Made by a program: the position numbers and the translations under genes | Origin: 2-01-FULL-40-42 sp964349415 | Lineage (GTDB): Bacteria; Patescibacteriota; Microgenomatia; UBA1406; GWC2-37-13 | Length of the DNA: 12,883 nt | Assembly (NCBI GenBank): GCA_964349415.1 | Contig: CAYGGJ010000025.1 | Span: 1-12,883, forward strand | Direction: 5' to 3' | Shown here: piece by piece, positions 6,326 through 12,849 of the stretch | How positions within the stretch are numbered: position 1 is the stretch's first letter | How the letters are laid out: each line of letters opens with the position of its first letter | Notes under the pieces: generated by a model | Told to the model about the DNA's origin: nothing | The model's database searches: none | What the model saw: only the letters and a program-made list of their open reading frames with translations

Positions 6326-6350
6326 CTTTTAATCTCATAGATTATATTCT
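6322..6350 (+). promoter_or_regulatory. Promoter of the prepilin peptidase gene
   Basis: TTGACT (6322-6327, five of six) is 17 bp from TATTCT (6345-6350); the overlapping TATATT (6343-6348) is a better hexamer with a 15-bp spacer. The -35 overlaps the stop codon of the M16 gene. With TATTCT, six bases separate the box from the ATG at 6357. Confidence 0.55.
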
Positions 6351-6356
6351 TTCCAT

Positions 6357-7118
6357 ATGTTTGCTCCCTTCCTTTTTATTCTTGGACTTGCCATAGGCTC
6401 CTTTCTGAATGTTTGTATTGACCGGTTATCAAAAAATAAGAGTTTAATGGGCCGCTCGCAATGCGACTTTTGTAAAAAGAAACTTCAAGCCAGGGATTTA
6501 ATTCCGGTAGCTTCTTTTTTCCTCTTAAAAAGAAGATGTAGACATTGCAAAAAGAAACTCTCCTGGTATTATCCTCTTATTGAACTTCTTACGGCTTTTG
6601 CATTTATTTTAATATGGACTTATATACCGGCCCAAAACGATACAGTAAGACTTGTATATCTGGGAATTTTCACCATGTTTGTGGGTATTTTTTTTGCAGA
6701 TCTGAAGTACCAAATAATTCCTGATGAATTTCAAGTAGCGCTACTATTGTTTGGAGCTGCCCTGTTTTACCTTACAGGCGCCAGCCTAAATGGACTTAGT
6801 GGATTGGTTATAAACGGTTTAGTTGTAATGGCGCCTATGTATCTGCTCTATCTTATAACTGATGGTAAAGGTTTGGGGTTTGGCGATGTTAAACTTTCCT
6901 TTGTTATAGGGTTTCTCTTCGGTATAGTTGGCGGATTTATAGCTTTATATATCGGATTTGTGCTGGGTGCTATCGTAGGAGTTCTTCTTCTCTTTTTAGG
7001 CAAGAAGAAATGGAAGAGTAAGATTGCCTTTGGCCCTTTTCTAGTTTTGGGATCTATTGGAATCCTGATTTTTGGCCACAACTTGATCGCAATTGCTACG
7101 AAACTATATCCTTTTTAA
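6357..7118 (+). CDS. pilD: Prepilin peptidase / N-methyltransferase, A24 family
   Basis: A 253-residue polytopic membrane aspartyl protease that cleaves the leader of type IV prepilins and, in this bifunctional form, methylates the new N-terminus. The N-terminus has GSFLNVCIDRL and a cytoplasmic zinc-type four-cysteine loop (Cys36, Cys39, Cys61, Cys64 in CDFC and CRHC). The catalytic aspartates are Asp115 in FADLKYQIIPDE and Asp178 in GLGFGDVKL, the GxGD motif. Several hydrophobic helices follow. No pilin or pilus motor gene is in the window, but the partial gene at the right edge could belong to the same system. The upstream promoter sits within the end of the M16 gene, and the ATG has no Shine-Dalgarno. 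Confidence 0.93.
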   Translation: MFAPFLFILGLAIGSFLNVCIDRLSKNKSLMGRSQCDFCKKKLQARDLIPVASFFLLKRRCRHCKKKLSWYYPLIELLTAFAFILIWTYIPAQNDTVRLVYLGIFTMFVGIFFADLKYQIIPDEFQVALLLFGAALFYLTGASLNGLSGLVINGLVVMAPMYLLYLITDGKGLGFGDVKLSFVIGFLFGIVGGFIALYIGFVLGAIVGVLLLFLGKKKWKSKIAFGPFLVLGSIGILIFGHNLIAIATKLYPF

Positions 7119-7143
7119 GCTACAAAAACGCAACAGTTTATAT

Positions 7144-7149
7144 TACAAT
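7144..7149 (+). promoter_or_regulatory. Possible -10 box of ndk
   Basis: TACAAT (five of six) lies nine bases before the ATG at 7159, the same hexamer and distance as one candidate upstream of mreB. No good -35 is present, so the call is weak. Confidence 0.35.
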
Positions 7150-7158
7150 AATAGAAAT

Positions 7159-7737
7159 ATGGAAAAGACACTGATCGTATTAAAGCCGGATGCCGTTCTC
7201 CGCGGTCTTACTGGGGAGCTCCTTAGCCGTTTCGAACGGGCAGGATTGAAGCTGGTTGCAGCAAAGATGGTATCGGTAGATCAAGAGCTTGCGAAGAAAC
7301 ATTATCCGGAAAGTAGAGAAGAATGGTTGAAGCTTCTAGGTCACAAAACCCTCGATAACTATAAAGAACTGAAGAAAGATACTAAAAAAGAAATGGGTAC
7401 AGACGACCCGCTAGAACTAGGCAAAATGGTACGAGGATGGCTTTTAGACTACATTTCATCCGGTCCGGTATTTGCGGCAGTCTTGCAGGGACCTCATGCC
7501 GTCGAATTAGTGCGGAAAATAACCGGTCATACGCTTCCGTTCAAAGCAGATCCCGGTACGATCAGAGGAGATTTTTCTTTTGATTCTTCTCATTTAGCAA
7601 ATACGGGAAAACGCGCCATCAAGAATCTCATTCATGCCTCAGGAAATCTTGAAGAAGCTGAATATGAAATTCCTCTATGGTTTTCAAAAGAGGAGATCTG
7701 TAGCTACGAACGCTCCGAAGAAAGAGCAATGAAATAA
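7159..7737 (+). CDS. ndk: Nucleoside diphosphate kinase, long form with an internal insertion
   Basis: A 192-residue enzyme that transfers the gamma phosphate from ATP to nucleoside diphosphates through a phosphohistidine. It opens with MEKTLIVLKPDAVLRG, the canonical NDK start; the open frame runs upstream to 7093, but those residues do not fit the family and overlap the previous gene. The active site is His159 in NLIHASG, where most bacterial enzymes read HGSD, so the residue two after His159+1 is Gly rather than Asp. Relative to the usual 130-150 residues, about 40 charged residues are inserted at roughly 51-92, between HYPES and RGWLLDYISSGPV, the place of the short EHxGKPF segment. About 25 more residues form a C-terminal tail. 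It ends one base from the convergent M23 gene. Confidence 0.93.
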   Translation: MEKTLIVLKPDAVLRGLTGELLSRFERAGLKLVAAKMVSVDQELAKKHYPESREEWLKLLGHKTLDNYKELKKDTKKEMGTDDPLELGKMVRGWLLDYISSGPVFAAVLQGPHAVELVRKITGHTLPFKADPGTIRGDFSFDSSHLANTGKRAIKNLIHASGNLEEAEYEIPLWFSKEEICSYERSEERAMK

Positions 7738-7738
7738 T

Positions 7739-9259
7739 CTATTCTTTCTCTACCACGTAAGTCCAGGGGTTTTTATCTTCATGAACCGTTTTATCATCCT
7801 TTGTTTTTGCCGTTAATCGCGTCCCTGATAAAAGATAGTTTGAGTCGTCTGTAAGCTTTATTTTATATCCGATCGTAATCGTTTCGTCCTTCTTAGCCGA
7901 GACATTCCACGTAAGTTTCTTCGTCGAGGTTTTAAATTTGTTCTTTATCGATAGACTTTCCAGAGGATCCAGTTTCCCAAGGTATCCATTATTGAGATCG
8001 GGATTATTAAGCTCTATTCCAAAGTGAAGATGGGGACCGGTAGAAAGACCGGTATTTCCAGAGAGACCTACAATGTCTCCCTTCTTTATTCTGTCTCCGG
8101 GTTTAACTTTTTGACTACTCAAGTGACCATAATAGCTTTTTCCCCAATTGTGTTGAACAACAATAGTGACCCCATACGCAACTGCATGATCAGGTATTTC
8201 AGTTACCTCACCGTCATCAACGCTGATGATTTCTGTTGCGGGTGGAACTGCAAAATCTACTCCGTCATGAGCCTTTACGCCGTATGCACGATACGCTTCC
8301 AAAAGATGGGTTTCTGCGTCTGGTTCTTCACTGAAATGTTGAGTGATTGGATAGTCGCCATTGAAGGGTAACGCAAGGGTCATAGTTGATTGACCGTTGC
8401 TTAAAGCGTCTGGATTTCTCACGTCTGCAGTATTTAGGTCAGAGGGATTTAGACTGTCGGGAAGCTCTTCGGTTAAAAAGCCGTCAAAGTCCTCATTGGC
8501 TACGAGCGTTATCTTTATTGCATATTCGTTATCTTTCTTCACGAACGTTGGAGCTTCTCTCTTTGTCTCCATGGCAAGGGAGCTTACTACATCAAAAGCT
8601 GATACCAATTCTTGTCCTGAATCTTCATCTTTTATCTTGAGAATATATGCGCCAATATTTTCCGTTTGAAAAATATTTTCGTATGCATTTGGTTTTTCTT
8701 GCGAACATTCTCCGGGTCGAGGAGAGGGGTGCTTTTTTTCTTCATTAGTGATGATGTTTATCAGTTGAGCTTCGCGATCTTTTTCACAGGAAATTAAACC
8801 GTCTTGAGAAAATAAAACGACATCATTTCTTCCGACCTGTCCTTGTTTTAAAACTGACTCGCGTTGATTTGCAATAGTTAATCCCCAAAAAACATCTTCA
8901 TCTACTAATTTTGTTTCCCCATCATTTATTAGAAGATGGTACTTCCCGGGACGTATATTTTTGGGAATTTCAATATCCAGCACTTTCCCATCGCGATCCC
9001 GCAATACGCCCTGAAATTCAATTTCCTCCCCTTTTATATTGGTTAGCTTCACGCTTAACGCTTTTGGATCCCCGTCGTAAGAAAGAGAAATATTTTCCCA
9101 AGGGGAAAACGACTTTTTCTTTAAAGAAAGCTTAGGTGAAAAAGTATTCGAAAGACTGCTGGTAGGCTCTAAAGTAGGGACGTACTGAGCAAAAGAATAG
9201 CTTGCTAAAAGAAGCAATGCAAAAGCAATTACCGCGGCACTTTTAAACACCTTTCTCAT
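7739..9259 (-). CDS. Exported M23 (LytM-type) metallopeptidase
   Basis: A 506-residue protein starting MRKVFKSAAVIAFALLLLAS, a typical signal peptide likely cut after SFA near residue 24. A beta-rich segment (about 50-130, with GVLRDRDGKV and IRPGKYHLLINDG) looks like an Ig-like domain, and a second beta region follows with two cysteines (about 158 and 185). The M23 domain at about 298-432 has HDGVDF (His331, Asp335), YGHL (His379) and GPHLHFG (His410, His412), a complete zinc and catalytic set. A beta-rich C-terminal region of about 70 residues follows. It probably cleaves peptidoglycan cross-links or stems outside the membrane. The open frame extends to 9310, but that start would lie upstream of the promoter's -35 box, so 9259 is preferred. 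Confidence 0.9.
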   Translation of the reverse strand: MRKVFKSAAVIAFALLLLASYSFAQYVPTLEPTSSLSNTFSPKLSLKKKSFSPWENISLSYDGDPKALSVKLTNIKGEEIEFQGVLRDRDGKVLDIEIPKNIRPGKYHLLINDGETKLVDEDVFWGLTIANQRESVLKQGQVGRNDVVLFSQDGLISCEKDREAQLINIITNEEKKHPSPRPGECSQEKPNAYENIFQTENIGAYILKIKDEDSGQELVSAFDVVSSLAMETKREAPTFVKKDNEYAIKITLVANEDFDGFLTEELPDSLNPSDLNTADVRNPDALSNGQSTMTLALPFNGDYPITQHFSEEPDAETHLLEAYRAYGVKAHDGVDFAVPPATEIISVDDGEVTEIPDHAVAYGVTIVVQHNWGKSYYGHLSSQKVKPGDRIKKGDIVGLSGNTGLSTGPHLHFGIELNNPDLNNGYLGKLDPLESLSIKNKFKTSTKKLTWNVSAKKDETITIGYKIKLTDDSNYLLSGTRLTAKTKDDKTVHEDKNPWTYVVEKE

Positions 9260-9274
9260 GTATATCCTATAATC

Positions 9275-9303
9275 ATTATGAGGAAGTTTTATCCCTTTGT
9301 CAA
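9275..9303 (-). promoter_or_regulatory. Promoter of the M23 peptidase gene
   Basis: On the minus strand a perfect TTGACA (9303-9298) is 17 bp from CATAAT (9280-9275, five of six). Transcription should start near 9268, about nine bases before the ATG. An AGGA lies five bases before the ATG, right at the expected mRNA end, so it may or may not act as a ribosome binding site. Confidence 0.75.
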
Positions 9304-9386
9304 GCCTCAAATCGAATTCTTACAAAAACACAAAATCTGGGGAGTGCTATTTCTTTTACCACCCATATAACCGTTAATTATGACTT

Positions 9387-9395
9387 TGTTATAAT
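9387..9395 (+). promoter_or_regulatory. Extended -10 promoter of the tRNA-Arg / sortase unit
   Basis: TGTTATAAT is an extended -10 with a perfect TATAAT. No clear -35 is present. Transcription should start around 9402-9404, which coincides with the first base of the tRNA-like acceptor strand at 9404. Confidence 0.65.
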
Positions 9396-9424
9396 TAGGG
9401 GGAGCCGCTATAGCTCAACGGATA

Positions 9425-9459
9425 CCCGCCTTCGTTCTCAATTGAGAACTACGGCAGGG
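9425..9459. repeat. Palindromic element inserted in the D-loop of the tRNA-like sequence
   Basis: A 16-bp perfect palindrome GTTCTCAATTGAGAAC (9434-9449) is flanked by CCCGCC on the left and GGCAGGG on the right, which also pair with one bulge. The whole can form a long hairpin. It looks like a small dispersed palindromic repeat; only one full copy is in the window. There is no T-run, so it is not an ordinary terminator. Confidence 0.6.
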
Positions 9460-9471
9460 CAAGGAGCAATA

Positions 9472-9543
9472 GTCCCTGTAGTTCAATGGATAGAATAGGC
9501 CCGTCCTAAGGGTTAGATGTGGGTTCGATTCCTGCCAGGGACG
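9472..9543 (+). tRNA. tRNA-Arg(CCT)
   Basis: A complete cloverleaf of 72 nt without CCA. The acceptor GTCCCTG pairs with CAGGGAC and the discriminator is G9543. The D-stem GTTC/GAAT encloses AATGGATA. The anticodon stem GGCCC/GGGTT encloses GTCCTAA, giving anticodon CCT, which reads AGG. The T-arm is GTGGG-TTCGATT-CCTGC. The 5' end directly abuts the tail of the outer tRNA-like D-arm, so 5' maturation would cut inside that transcript. Confidence 0.93.
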
Positions 9544-9570
9544 CAAACTGCTGGAGTTTAACCTGTCCCT

Positions 9571-9587
9571 CGAAGCCTTAGCGAAGG
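9571..9587 (+). repeat. Short CGAAG repeat with a CCTT/AAGG hairpin
   Basis: CGAAGCCTTAGCGAAGG contains CGAAG twice and can fold as CCTT-AGCG-AAGG. Its CGAAGG is the reverse complement of the CCTTCG at 9429-9434 in the palindromic element, so the two may be related insertions. It lies where the T-arm of the outer tRNA-like sequence would be expected. Confidence 0.35.
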
Positions 9588-9614
9588 ATGGTTCTCTCTA
9601 GCGGCACCACTCAC

Positions 9615-10316
9615 ATGAAAAAAAACCCCCGGTCAAAAAAAGATTCAGAGTTCCGCAGAATTTTAATTTTGCGCACCATAGGTAATTTTCTTGTACTTTC
9701 CACCCTTTTTGTTATAGCAAAGACATTTTATCTTCCCGTCAGGGAGGAAGTCAGATATGTTTTAGACTCGGTTTCAAACAAAAGATATGTTGTAGGCGGA
9801 CCGGAGATTTCAGATGATCCTGAAAAAGGAGGTCTTGCGAAACTATTTCAATCAAATGCGGTTGAGATCCTAACTCCTGAAGACCCGGAGTTCAGCATAG
9901 TGGTTCCCAAGATAGGTGCCAATGCTCGTATTTTGCCCAACATTGATGCTTCACGTGAAGACATCTATCTTCCTGCCCTTGAGGAAGGAGTTGCTCATAC
10001 TTCAGGTACGGTTTTTCCCGGTGAAAAAGGTCACATTTTCCTTTTTGCCCACTCCACTGATTATTTTTGGAATGTAGGATCGTATAATGCAGTTTTTTAT
10101 CTCCTTTATAAATTAGAAAGAGGAGATAAGGTAAATCTTTTTTATAAAGGGCAAAGATATGTCTATCAAGTTATTGGTAAGACCGTCGTTGATCCCCAAG
10201 AGGTGCACTACTTGACCCGTAAAACTACGAGAGAATTCTTAACGCTCCAAACCTGTTGGCCTCCGGGAACTACTCTGAGGCGGATGCTTGTATTTGCTAC
10301 GCGAGTGAGAGAATGA
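9615..10316 (+). CDS. Sortase family transpeptidase
   Basis: A 233-residue membrane-anchored protein with one N-terminal transmembrane helix (about residues 17-40: ILILRTIGNFLVLSTLFVIA). The sortase domain shows KIGANARI, EEGVAHTSGT, HIFLFAHSTDYF with catalytic His146, LTLQTCWPPGTTLRRMLVFA with catalytic Cys214, and the Arg at 222 or 223. Sortases cut surface proteins at an LPxTG-like signal and attach them to the wall or polymerise them. No sorting signal was noticed in the proteins of this window. An ATG at 9588 would add nine residues (MVLSSGTTH), but that segment is tRNA-like sequence; MKKNPRSKK at 9615 is a more natural start, five bases after the encoded CCA. The stop codon abuts that of the next, convergent gene. 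Confidence 0.9.
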   Translation: MKKNPRSKKDSEFRRILILRTIGNFLVLSTLFVIAKTFYLPVREEVRYVLDSVSNKRYVVGGPEISDDPEKGGLAKLFQSNAVEILTPEDPEFSIVVPKIGANARILPNIDASREDIYLPALEEGVAHTSGTVFPGEKGHIFLFAHSTDYFWNVGSYNAVFYLLYKLERGDKVNLFYKGQRYVYQVIGKTVVDPQEVHYLTRKTTREFLTLQTCWPPGTTLRRMLVFATRVRE

Positions 10317-11513
10317 TTAGCGGATGCCTACCTCGTAGACATCGGGAAATTTATTAAACTGCGGATTAAGGTTGGCGAGAATAAGAATTTTCCCATCCGA
10401 AGTCGTCGTAAAAAAGTCTTTTTCAATAGGGCCGGAGTAAACAATTTGCTTACTTTGACCATCATATAAGATTATTGCAATTCGGTGGCCTTCATTAAAT
10501 ACCAGGCGCTTTGAATCGACATACCATAAAAATGAAGGCGATTTTTCGTCTCCTACGTTGAAGTTTTTGTCCTCCCTTTTATCGTAGACGTAGACTTTTC
10601 CTTTTTTAATATTCCGTTGTTCGGGGGTCTGATTTGAAGCTATGAGAGGAGGATCTATCACTAAAGGAAGCTTTACATCATTTTTTGCTCTGTAAAGAAC
10701 CTTTGTCTGGTCAGGAGAAAACGACACGACATTAAATGAATCCGAAGCTATTTTTCGTATATCTCTCGGTAGAATTTCAATAAGTTTTTTGGTTTCCTTA
10801 ACTCGTTCTTCCTGCCATGCGTTTATAAGCGTATTTTTTGAGGCACTTACGTCAAAAGGTTCCTGATTCTCTGCGTCCAAGGAAAGGAGATATGACACAG
10901 GACTTCCGTCTAAAAGCTCAAATTCGAAGATAGCCTGCTTGTAGTCATAGGAGAAATAAATTTTTGTCTTTTGAAAATCTGCATCAAAAGGAAGTTTACT
11001 CTTCAAGATTAGAGTTTTTAAAGGTGGGAAGAAATTAAGCGTCTTTCTTCCAGCCTCAAAAAGATAAATTCCGTCTTTTTCTACATCTCCATTGCTGGCA
11101 AAAAGAAGAAGGTTGTCTGAACGGTCTATTGCAACGGCACGTGAAACTCCAAGGTTGGTTATGGGAGAGAGTGAAGGGTTAACAGGGAATAGAATTGGAT
11201 CAACTGCCTCGACGAGCTCGCCTTTAAGAACAACTTTCTTAGTGTAGCTTGTATATCCATCTTTTTTAATCTCAACATCATAAGTGCCGGGAGCTAGTTC
11301 AATATTAAGATCAGTTGCGCCGCGCAGCTGTCCGTTTATATAAATCTTCGCGGCTTTCGGCAAAGAAGATATGGCAAGAATTCCTGTTGGGGAAAGGGAC
11401 TTCTTAGTAAAATCGAGTCTATAACCCCGGGCCATTGCAATGAGGGCGAGGACTACAAACAAAAAAAGCCCTGTTAATAGGACGCGGAGCGTTAAGAGCC
11501 AGAATTTATTCAT
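10317..11513 (-). CDS. Membrane-anchored PEGA-domain protein with a probable beta-propeller
   Basis: A 398-residue protein with one N-terminal transmembrane helix (about 6-28) and the rest probably outside. Residues 44-102 are a PEGA domain: GILAISSLPKAAKIYINGQL, then LAPGTYDVEIKKDGYTSYTK. From about 115 on, repeated strand patterns such as DNLLLFASNG, TKIYFSYDYK, QTKVLYRAKND, DSKRLVFNEG and DGKILILANL suggest a TolB/WD40-like propeller, though blades cannot be counted reliably by eye. PEGA domains occur in surface and extracellular proteins of many bacteria and their ligands are generally unknown. No catalytic residues are recognised. It is divergent from mreB and its stop abuts that of the sortase. 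The start at 11513 has no Shine-Dalgarno; TATATT about 12 bases upstream is a possible -10. Confidence 0.75.
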   Translation of the reverse strand: MNKFWLLTLRVLLTGLFLFVVLALIAMARGYRLDFTKKSLSPTGILAISSLPKAAKIYINGQLRGATDLNIELAPGTYDVEIKKDGYTSYTKKVVLKGELVEAVDPILFPVNPSLSPITNLGVSRAVAIDRSDNLLLFASNGDVEKDGIYLFEAGRKTLNFFPPLKTLILKSKLPFDADFQKTKIYFSYDYKQAIFEFELLDGSPVSYLLSLDAENQEPFDVSASKNTLINAWQEERVKETKKLIEILPRDIRKIASDSFNVVSFSPDQTKVLYRAKNDVKLPLVIDPPLIASNQTPEQRNIKKGKVYVYDKREDKNFNVGDEKSPSFLWYVDSKRLVFNEGHRIAIILYDGQSKQIVYSGPIEKDFFTTTSDGKILILANLNPQFNKFPDVYEVGIR

Positions 11514-11559
11514 TTTGATGCTGTTAATATATATTTTGATACATTTATTTTTTACTCTT

Positions 11560-11588
11560 TTGTCTTGGAATCGAGTATATTATACAAT
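11560..11588 (+). promoter_or_regulatory. Promoter of mreB
   Basis: TTGTCT (11560-11565), 17 bp, then TACAAT (11583-11588), nine bases before the ATG at 11598. An overlapping pair, TTGGAA (11565-11570) and TATACT (11588-11593), also has a 17-bp spacer. Either places the mRNA start within a few bases of the ATG. Confidence 0.55.
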
Positions 11589-11597
11589 ATACTCCAT

Positions 11598-12608
11598 ATG
11601 TTTTTTCGTAAGAAGGTGGGCATAGATTTAGGAACCGCAAATACTTTAGTGTATGTCGCGGGTGAAGGAGTAGTAGTGAATGAACCGACGGTGGTGGCAT
11701 ATTCTTTGGAGGACCGACGCATACTCGCAGTAGGCGACGAGGCGAGGGAAATGTTGGGAAGAACTCCCGGATCGATCGTCACAACAAGACCGATGCGTGA
11801 GGGGGTTATTGCCGATTACACGACTACCGCTGCAATGATTACGTACTTTCTTAAAAAAGCTTTAAAGGGAAGAATTTTTTGGCCGGAGGTCATGATATCT
11901 ATACCGGGCGGTGCGTCGCAAGTAGAGAAACGGGCTGTTGTAGCAGCTTGCAAGCAAGCGGGTGCTTCTGATGTTTATCTAATTGAAGAGCCTTTGGCCG
12001 CTGCAATCGGAGCAAAAATCCCCATCTCTCACGCCTCAGGACATATGATTGTAAACTCCGGAGGAGGCACGGCAGAAATAGCAGTGATCTCGCTTGGACA
12101 ACTTGTTTCATATAAAACCGTGCGTACGGCAGGAACAAAAATTGATGAAGCTATAATTCTTCATCTGAGAAAAAAACACAATCTCATCGTGGGAGAGCGA
12201 ACAGCCGAAGAAGTTAAATTCCGCATCGGATCAGCTTTAATTGAAGAGAAAGAAGACTATGTGGAAAGAGTAATGGAGGTAAAAGGAAGAGATTTTCAAA
12301 CCGGATTGCCTAAAATTATCGAGGTAGGAGAGAAATCTATCAACGAAGGCATTCAAAAACCCTTAAAGCAAATCCTCGAGGGCATAAAAGAAGTGTTGTC
12401 TTTAACTCCTCCCGAGTTATCAGCAGACATTGTTGACAAGGGAATCGTTCTTTCTGGCGGCAGCTCGCTTTTAACCAACCTGGACCGGTTTATTACCTAC
12501 TATACGGGGGTTTCGGCTTTCGTAGTGGACGATCCGCTATACTGCGTGATCCGTGGAGTAGGTACCGGGATCGAAAATCTGGATCGATTCAGGGAAGCAA
12601 TACGGTAA
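11598..12608 (+). CDS. mreB: MreB-like actin homologue with an altered phosphate-2 motif
   Basis: A 336-residue protein of normal MreB length. The start MFFRKKVGIDLGTANTLVYV has phosphate-1 Asp10 in GIDLGTANT. LIEEPLAAAIGA (residues 128-139) keeps the acidic residue of the connecting segment, and GIVLSGGSSLLTNLDRFI (282-299) matches the adenosine motif. The phosphate-2 region, normally MIVDIGGGTTE, reads MIVNSGGGTAE (150-160), so Asp153 is Asn, followed by Ser, and the second Thr is Ala. The nearby RxAGDEMDEAI reads RTAGTKIDEAI. MreB forms membrane-bound filaments that guide wall synthesis; these changes may reduce ATP hydrolysis. The frame is open from 11565, but the extra residues do not fit the family. 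No mreC or mreD follows. Confidence 0.9.
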   Translation: MFFRKKVGIDLGTANTLVYVAGEGVVVNEPTVVAYSLEDRRILAVGDEAREMLGRTPGSIVTTRPMREGVIADYTTTAAMITYFLKKALKGRIFWPEVMISIPGGASQVEKRAVVAACKQAGASDVYLIEEPLAAAIGAKIPISHASGHMIVNSGGGTAEIAVISLGQLVSYKTVRTAGTKIDEAIILHLRKKHNLIVGERTAEEVKFRIGSALIEEKEDYVERVMEVKGRDFQTGLPKIIEVGEKSINEGIQKPLKQILEGIKEVLSLTPPELSADIVDKGIVLSGGSSLLTNLDRFITYYTGVSAFVVDDPLYCVIRGVGTGIENLDRFREAIR

Positions 12609-12640
12609 TAAAACCTATAATAATTTAGGATGAATTTGGG

Positions 12641-12733
12641 ATGGAAAAAATACTTAAGAAAGTCTGCAGAAAATTGATTTTATACTATACTTATAGTATA
12701 TATACAAGTAAAATAGTTAAAATAACCCTTTAA
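12641..12733 (+). CDS. Possible 30-residue basic peptide
   Basis: An ATG-TAA frame of 30 codons beginning MEKILKKVCRKLILYYTYS, rich in Lys, Ile and Tyr. A TATAAT lies 19 bases upstream and GGG precedes the ATG by a base or so, so there is weak support for expression. A second ATG at 12630 in another frame gives 15 residues. In DNA this AT-rich, such frames occur by chance. Confidence 0.15.
   Translation: MEKILKKVCRKLILYYTYSIYTSKIVKITL
12681..12700. repeat. Perfect AT-only inverted repeat
   Basis: TATACTAT (12681-12688), a four-base centre ACTT, and ATAGTATA (12693-12700). No T-run follows on the plus strand, so it is not a terminator. It may be an operator for the gene at 12850 or simply a product of base composition. 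Confidence 0.4.
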
Positions 12734-12849
12734 GTGAATGTAGCAACTTTTTCAAGTTTAAAAACGAAGTTCATAAAAGTTATACAAAAAAGAACATTTT
12801 TATTAAATCTCTATAAATAGCCATAACTTGTAATAAAATTTTAAATTTT

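Larger units (their letters stand above)
9404..9609 (+). pseudogene. Interrupted tRNA-like sequence enclosing tRNA-Arg
   Basis: The 5' part GCCGCTA-TA-GCTC-AACGGATA (9404-9424) has acceptor strand, positions 8-9, D-stem and a D-loop with the conserved A14, GG and A21. A 39-nt insertion (9425-9463) separates it from GAGC (9464-9467), the matching D-stem strand. A full tRNA-Arg then follows. At 9599-9609 the sequence TAGCGGC-A-CCA pairs 7 of 7 with GCCGCTA and supplies a discriminator and CCA. No anticodon arm belonging to this outer tRNA is recognisable, and its T-arm is at best a remnant (GGTTCTCTC at 9590-9598). It is most likely a tRNA broken by insertions, or else a composite tRNA-ended RNA. 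The ATG of the sortase comes five bases after the CCA. Confidence 0.5.
12609..12849. other. AT-rich intergenic region after mreB
   Basis: About 240 bases, clearly richer in A and T than the rest of the window. It holds a TATAAT (12616-12621), a short ORF and a perfect 8-bp inverted repeat described separately. No tRNA, intrinsic terminator or long reading frame was found. Confidence 0.6.

Noticed and set aside
7093..7158. Upstream start for ndk giving 22 extra residues
   Set aside because: It overlaps the prepilin peptidase gene, and NDK proteins begin at the MEKTLIVLKPDA segment.
8024..8669. Plus-strand open frames of 84-115 codons opposite the M23 peptidase
   Set aside because: They lie wholly inside a gene with clear domains on the other strand, look like no protein family and have low-complexity composition; they are antisense shadows.
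9401..9608. Pairing of GGAGCCGC (9401) with GCGGCACC (9601) as the acceptor stem
   Set aside because: It has a mismatch and leaves wrong spacing to the D-arm; GCCGCTA with TAGCGGC pairs fully and leaves the usual TA at positions 8-9.
9404..9609. A tmRNA with a tRNA-like 5' and 3' end
   Set aside because: Too short, lacks the conserved tmRNA 5' and T-arm sequences, has no tag reading frame and contains a complete tRNA-Arg.
11565..11597. Upstream start for mreB giving eleven extra residues
   Set aside because: The extra residues fit no MreB, and the start would lie within the promoter.
12777..12789. TTATACAAA as a DnaA box and the AT-rich stretch as a replication origin
   Set aside because: Only one imperfect match, no cluster of boxes, and no dnaA or dnaN gene nearby.
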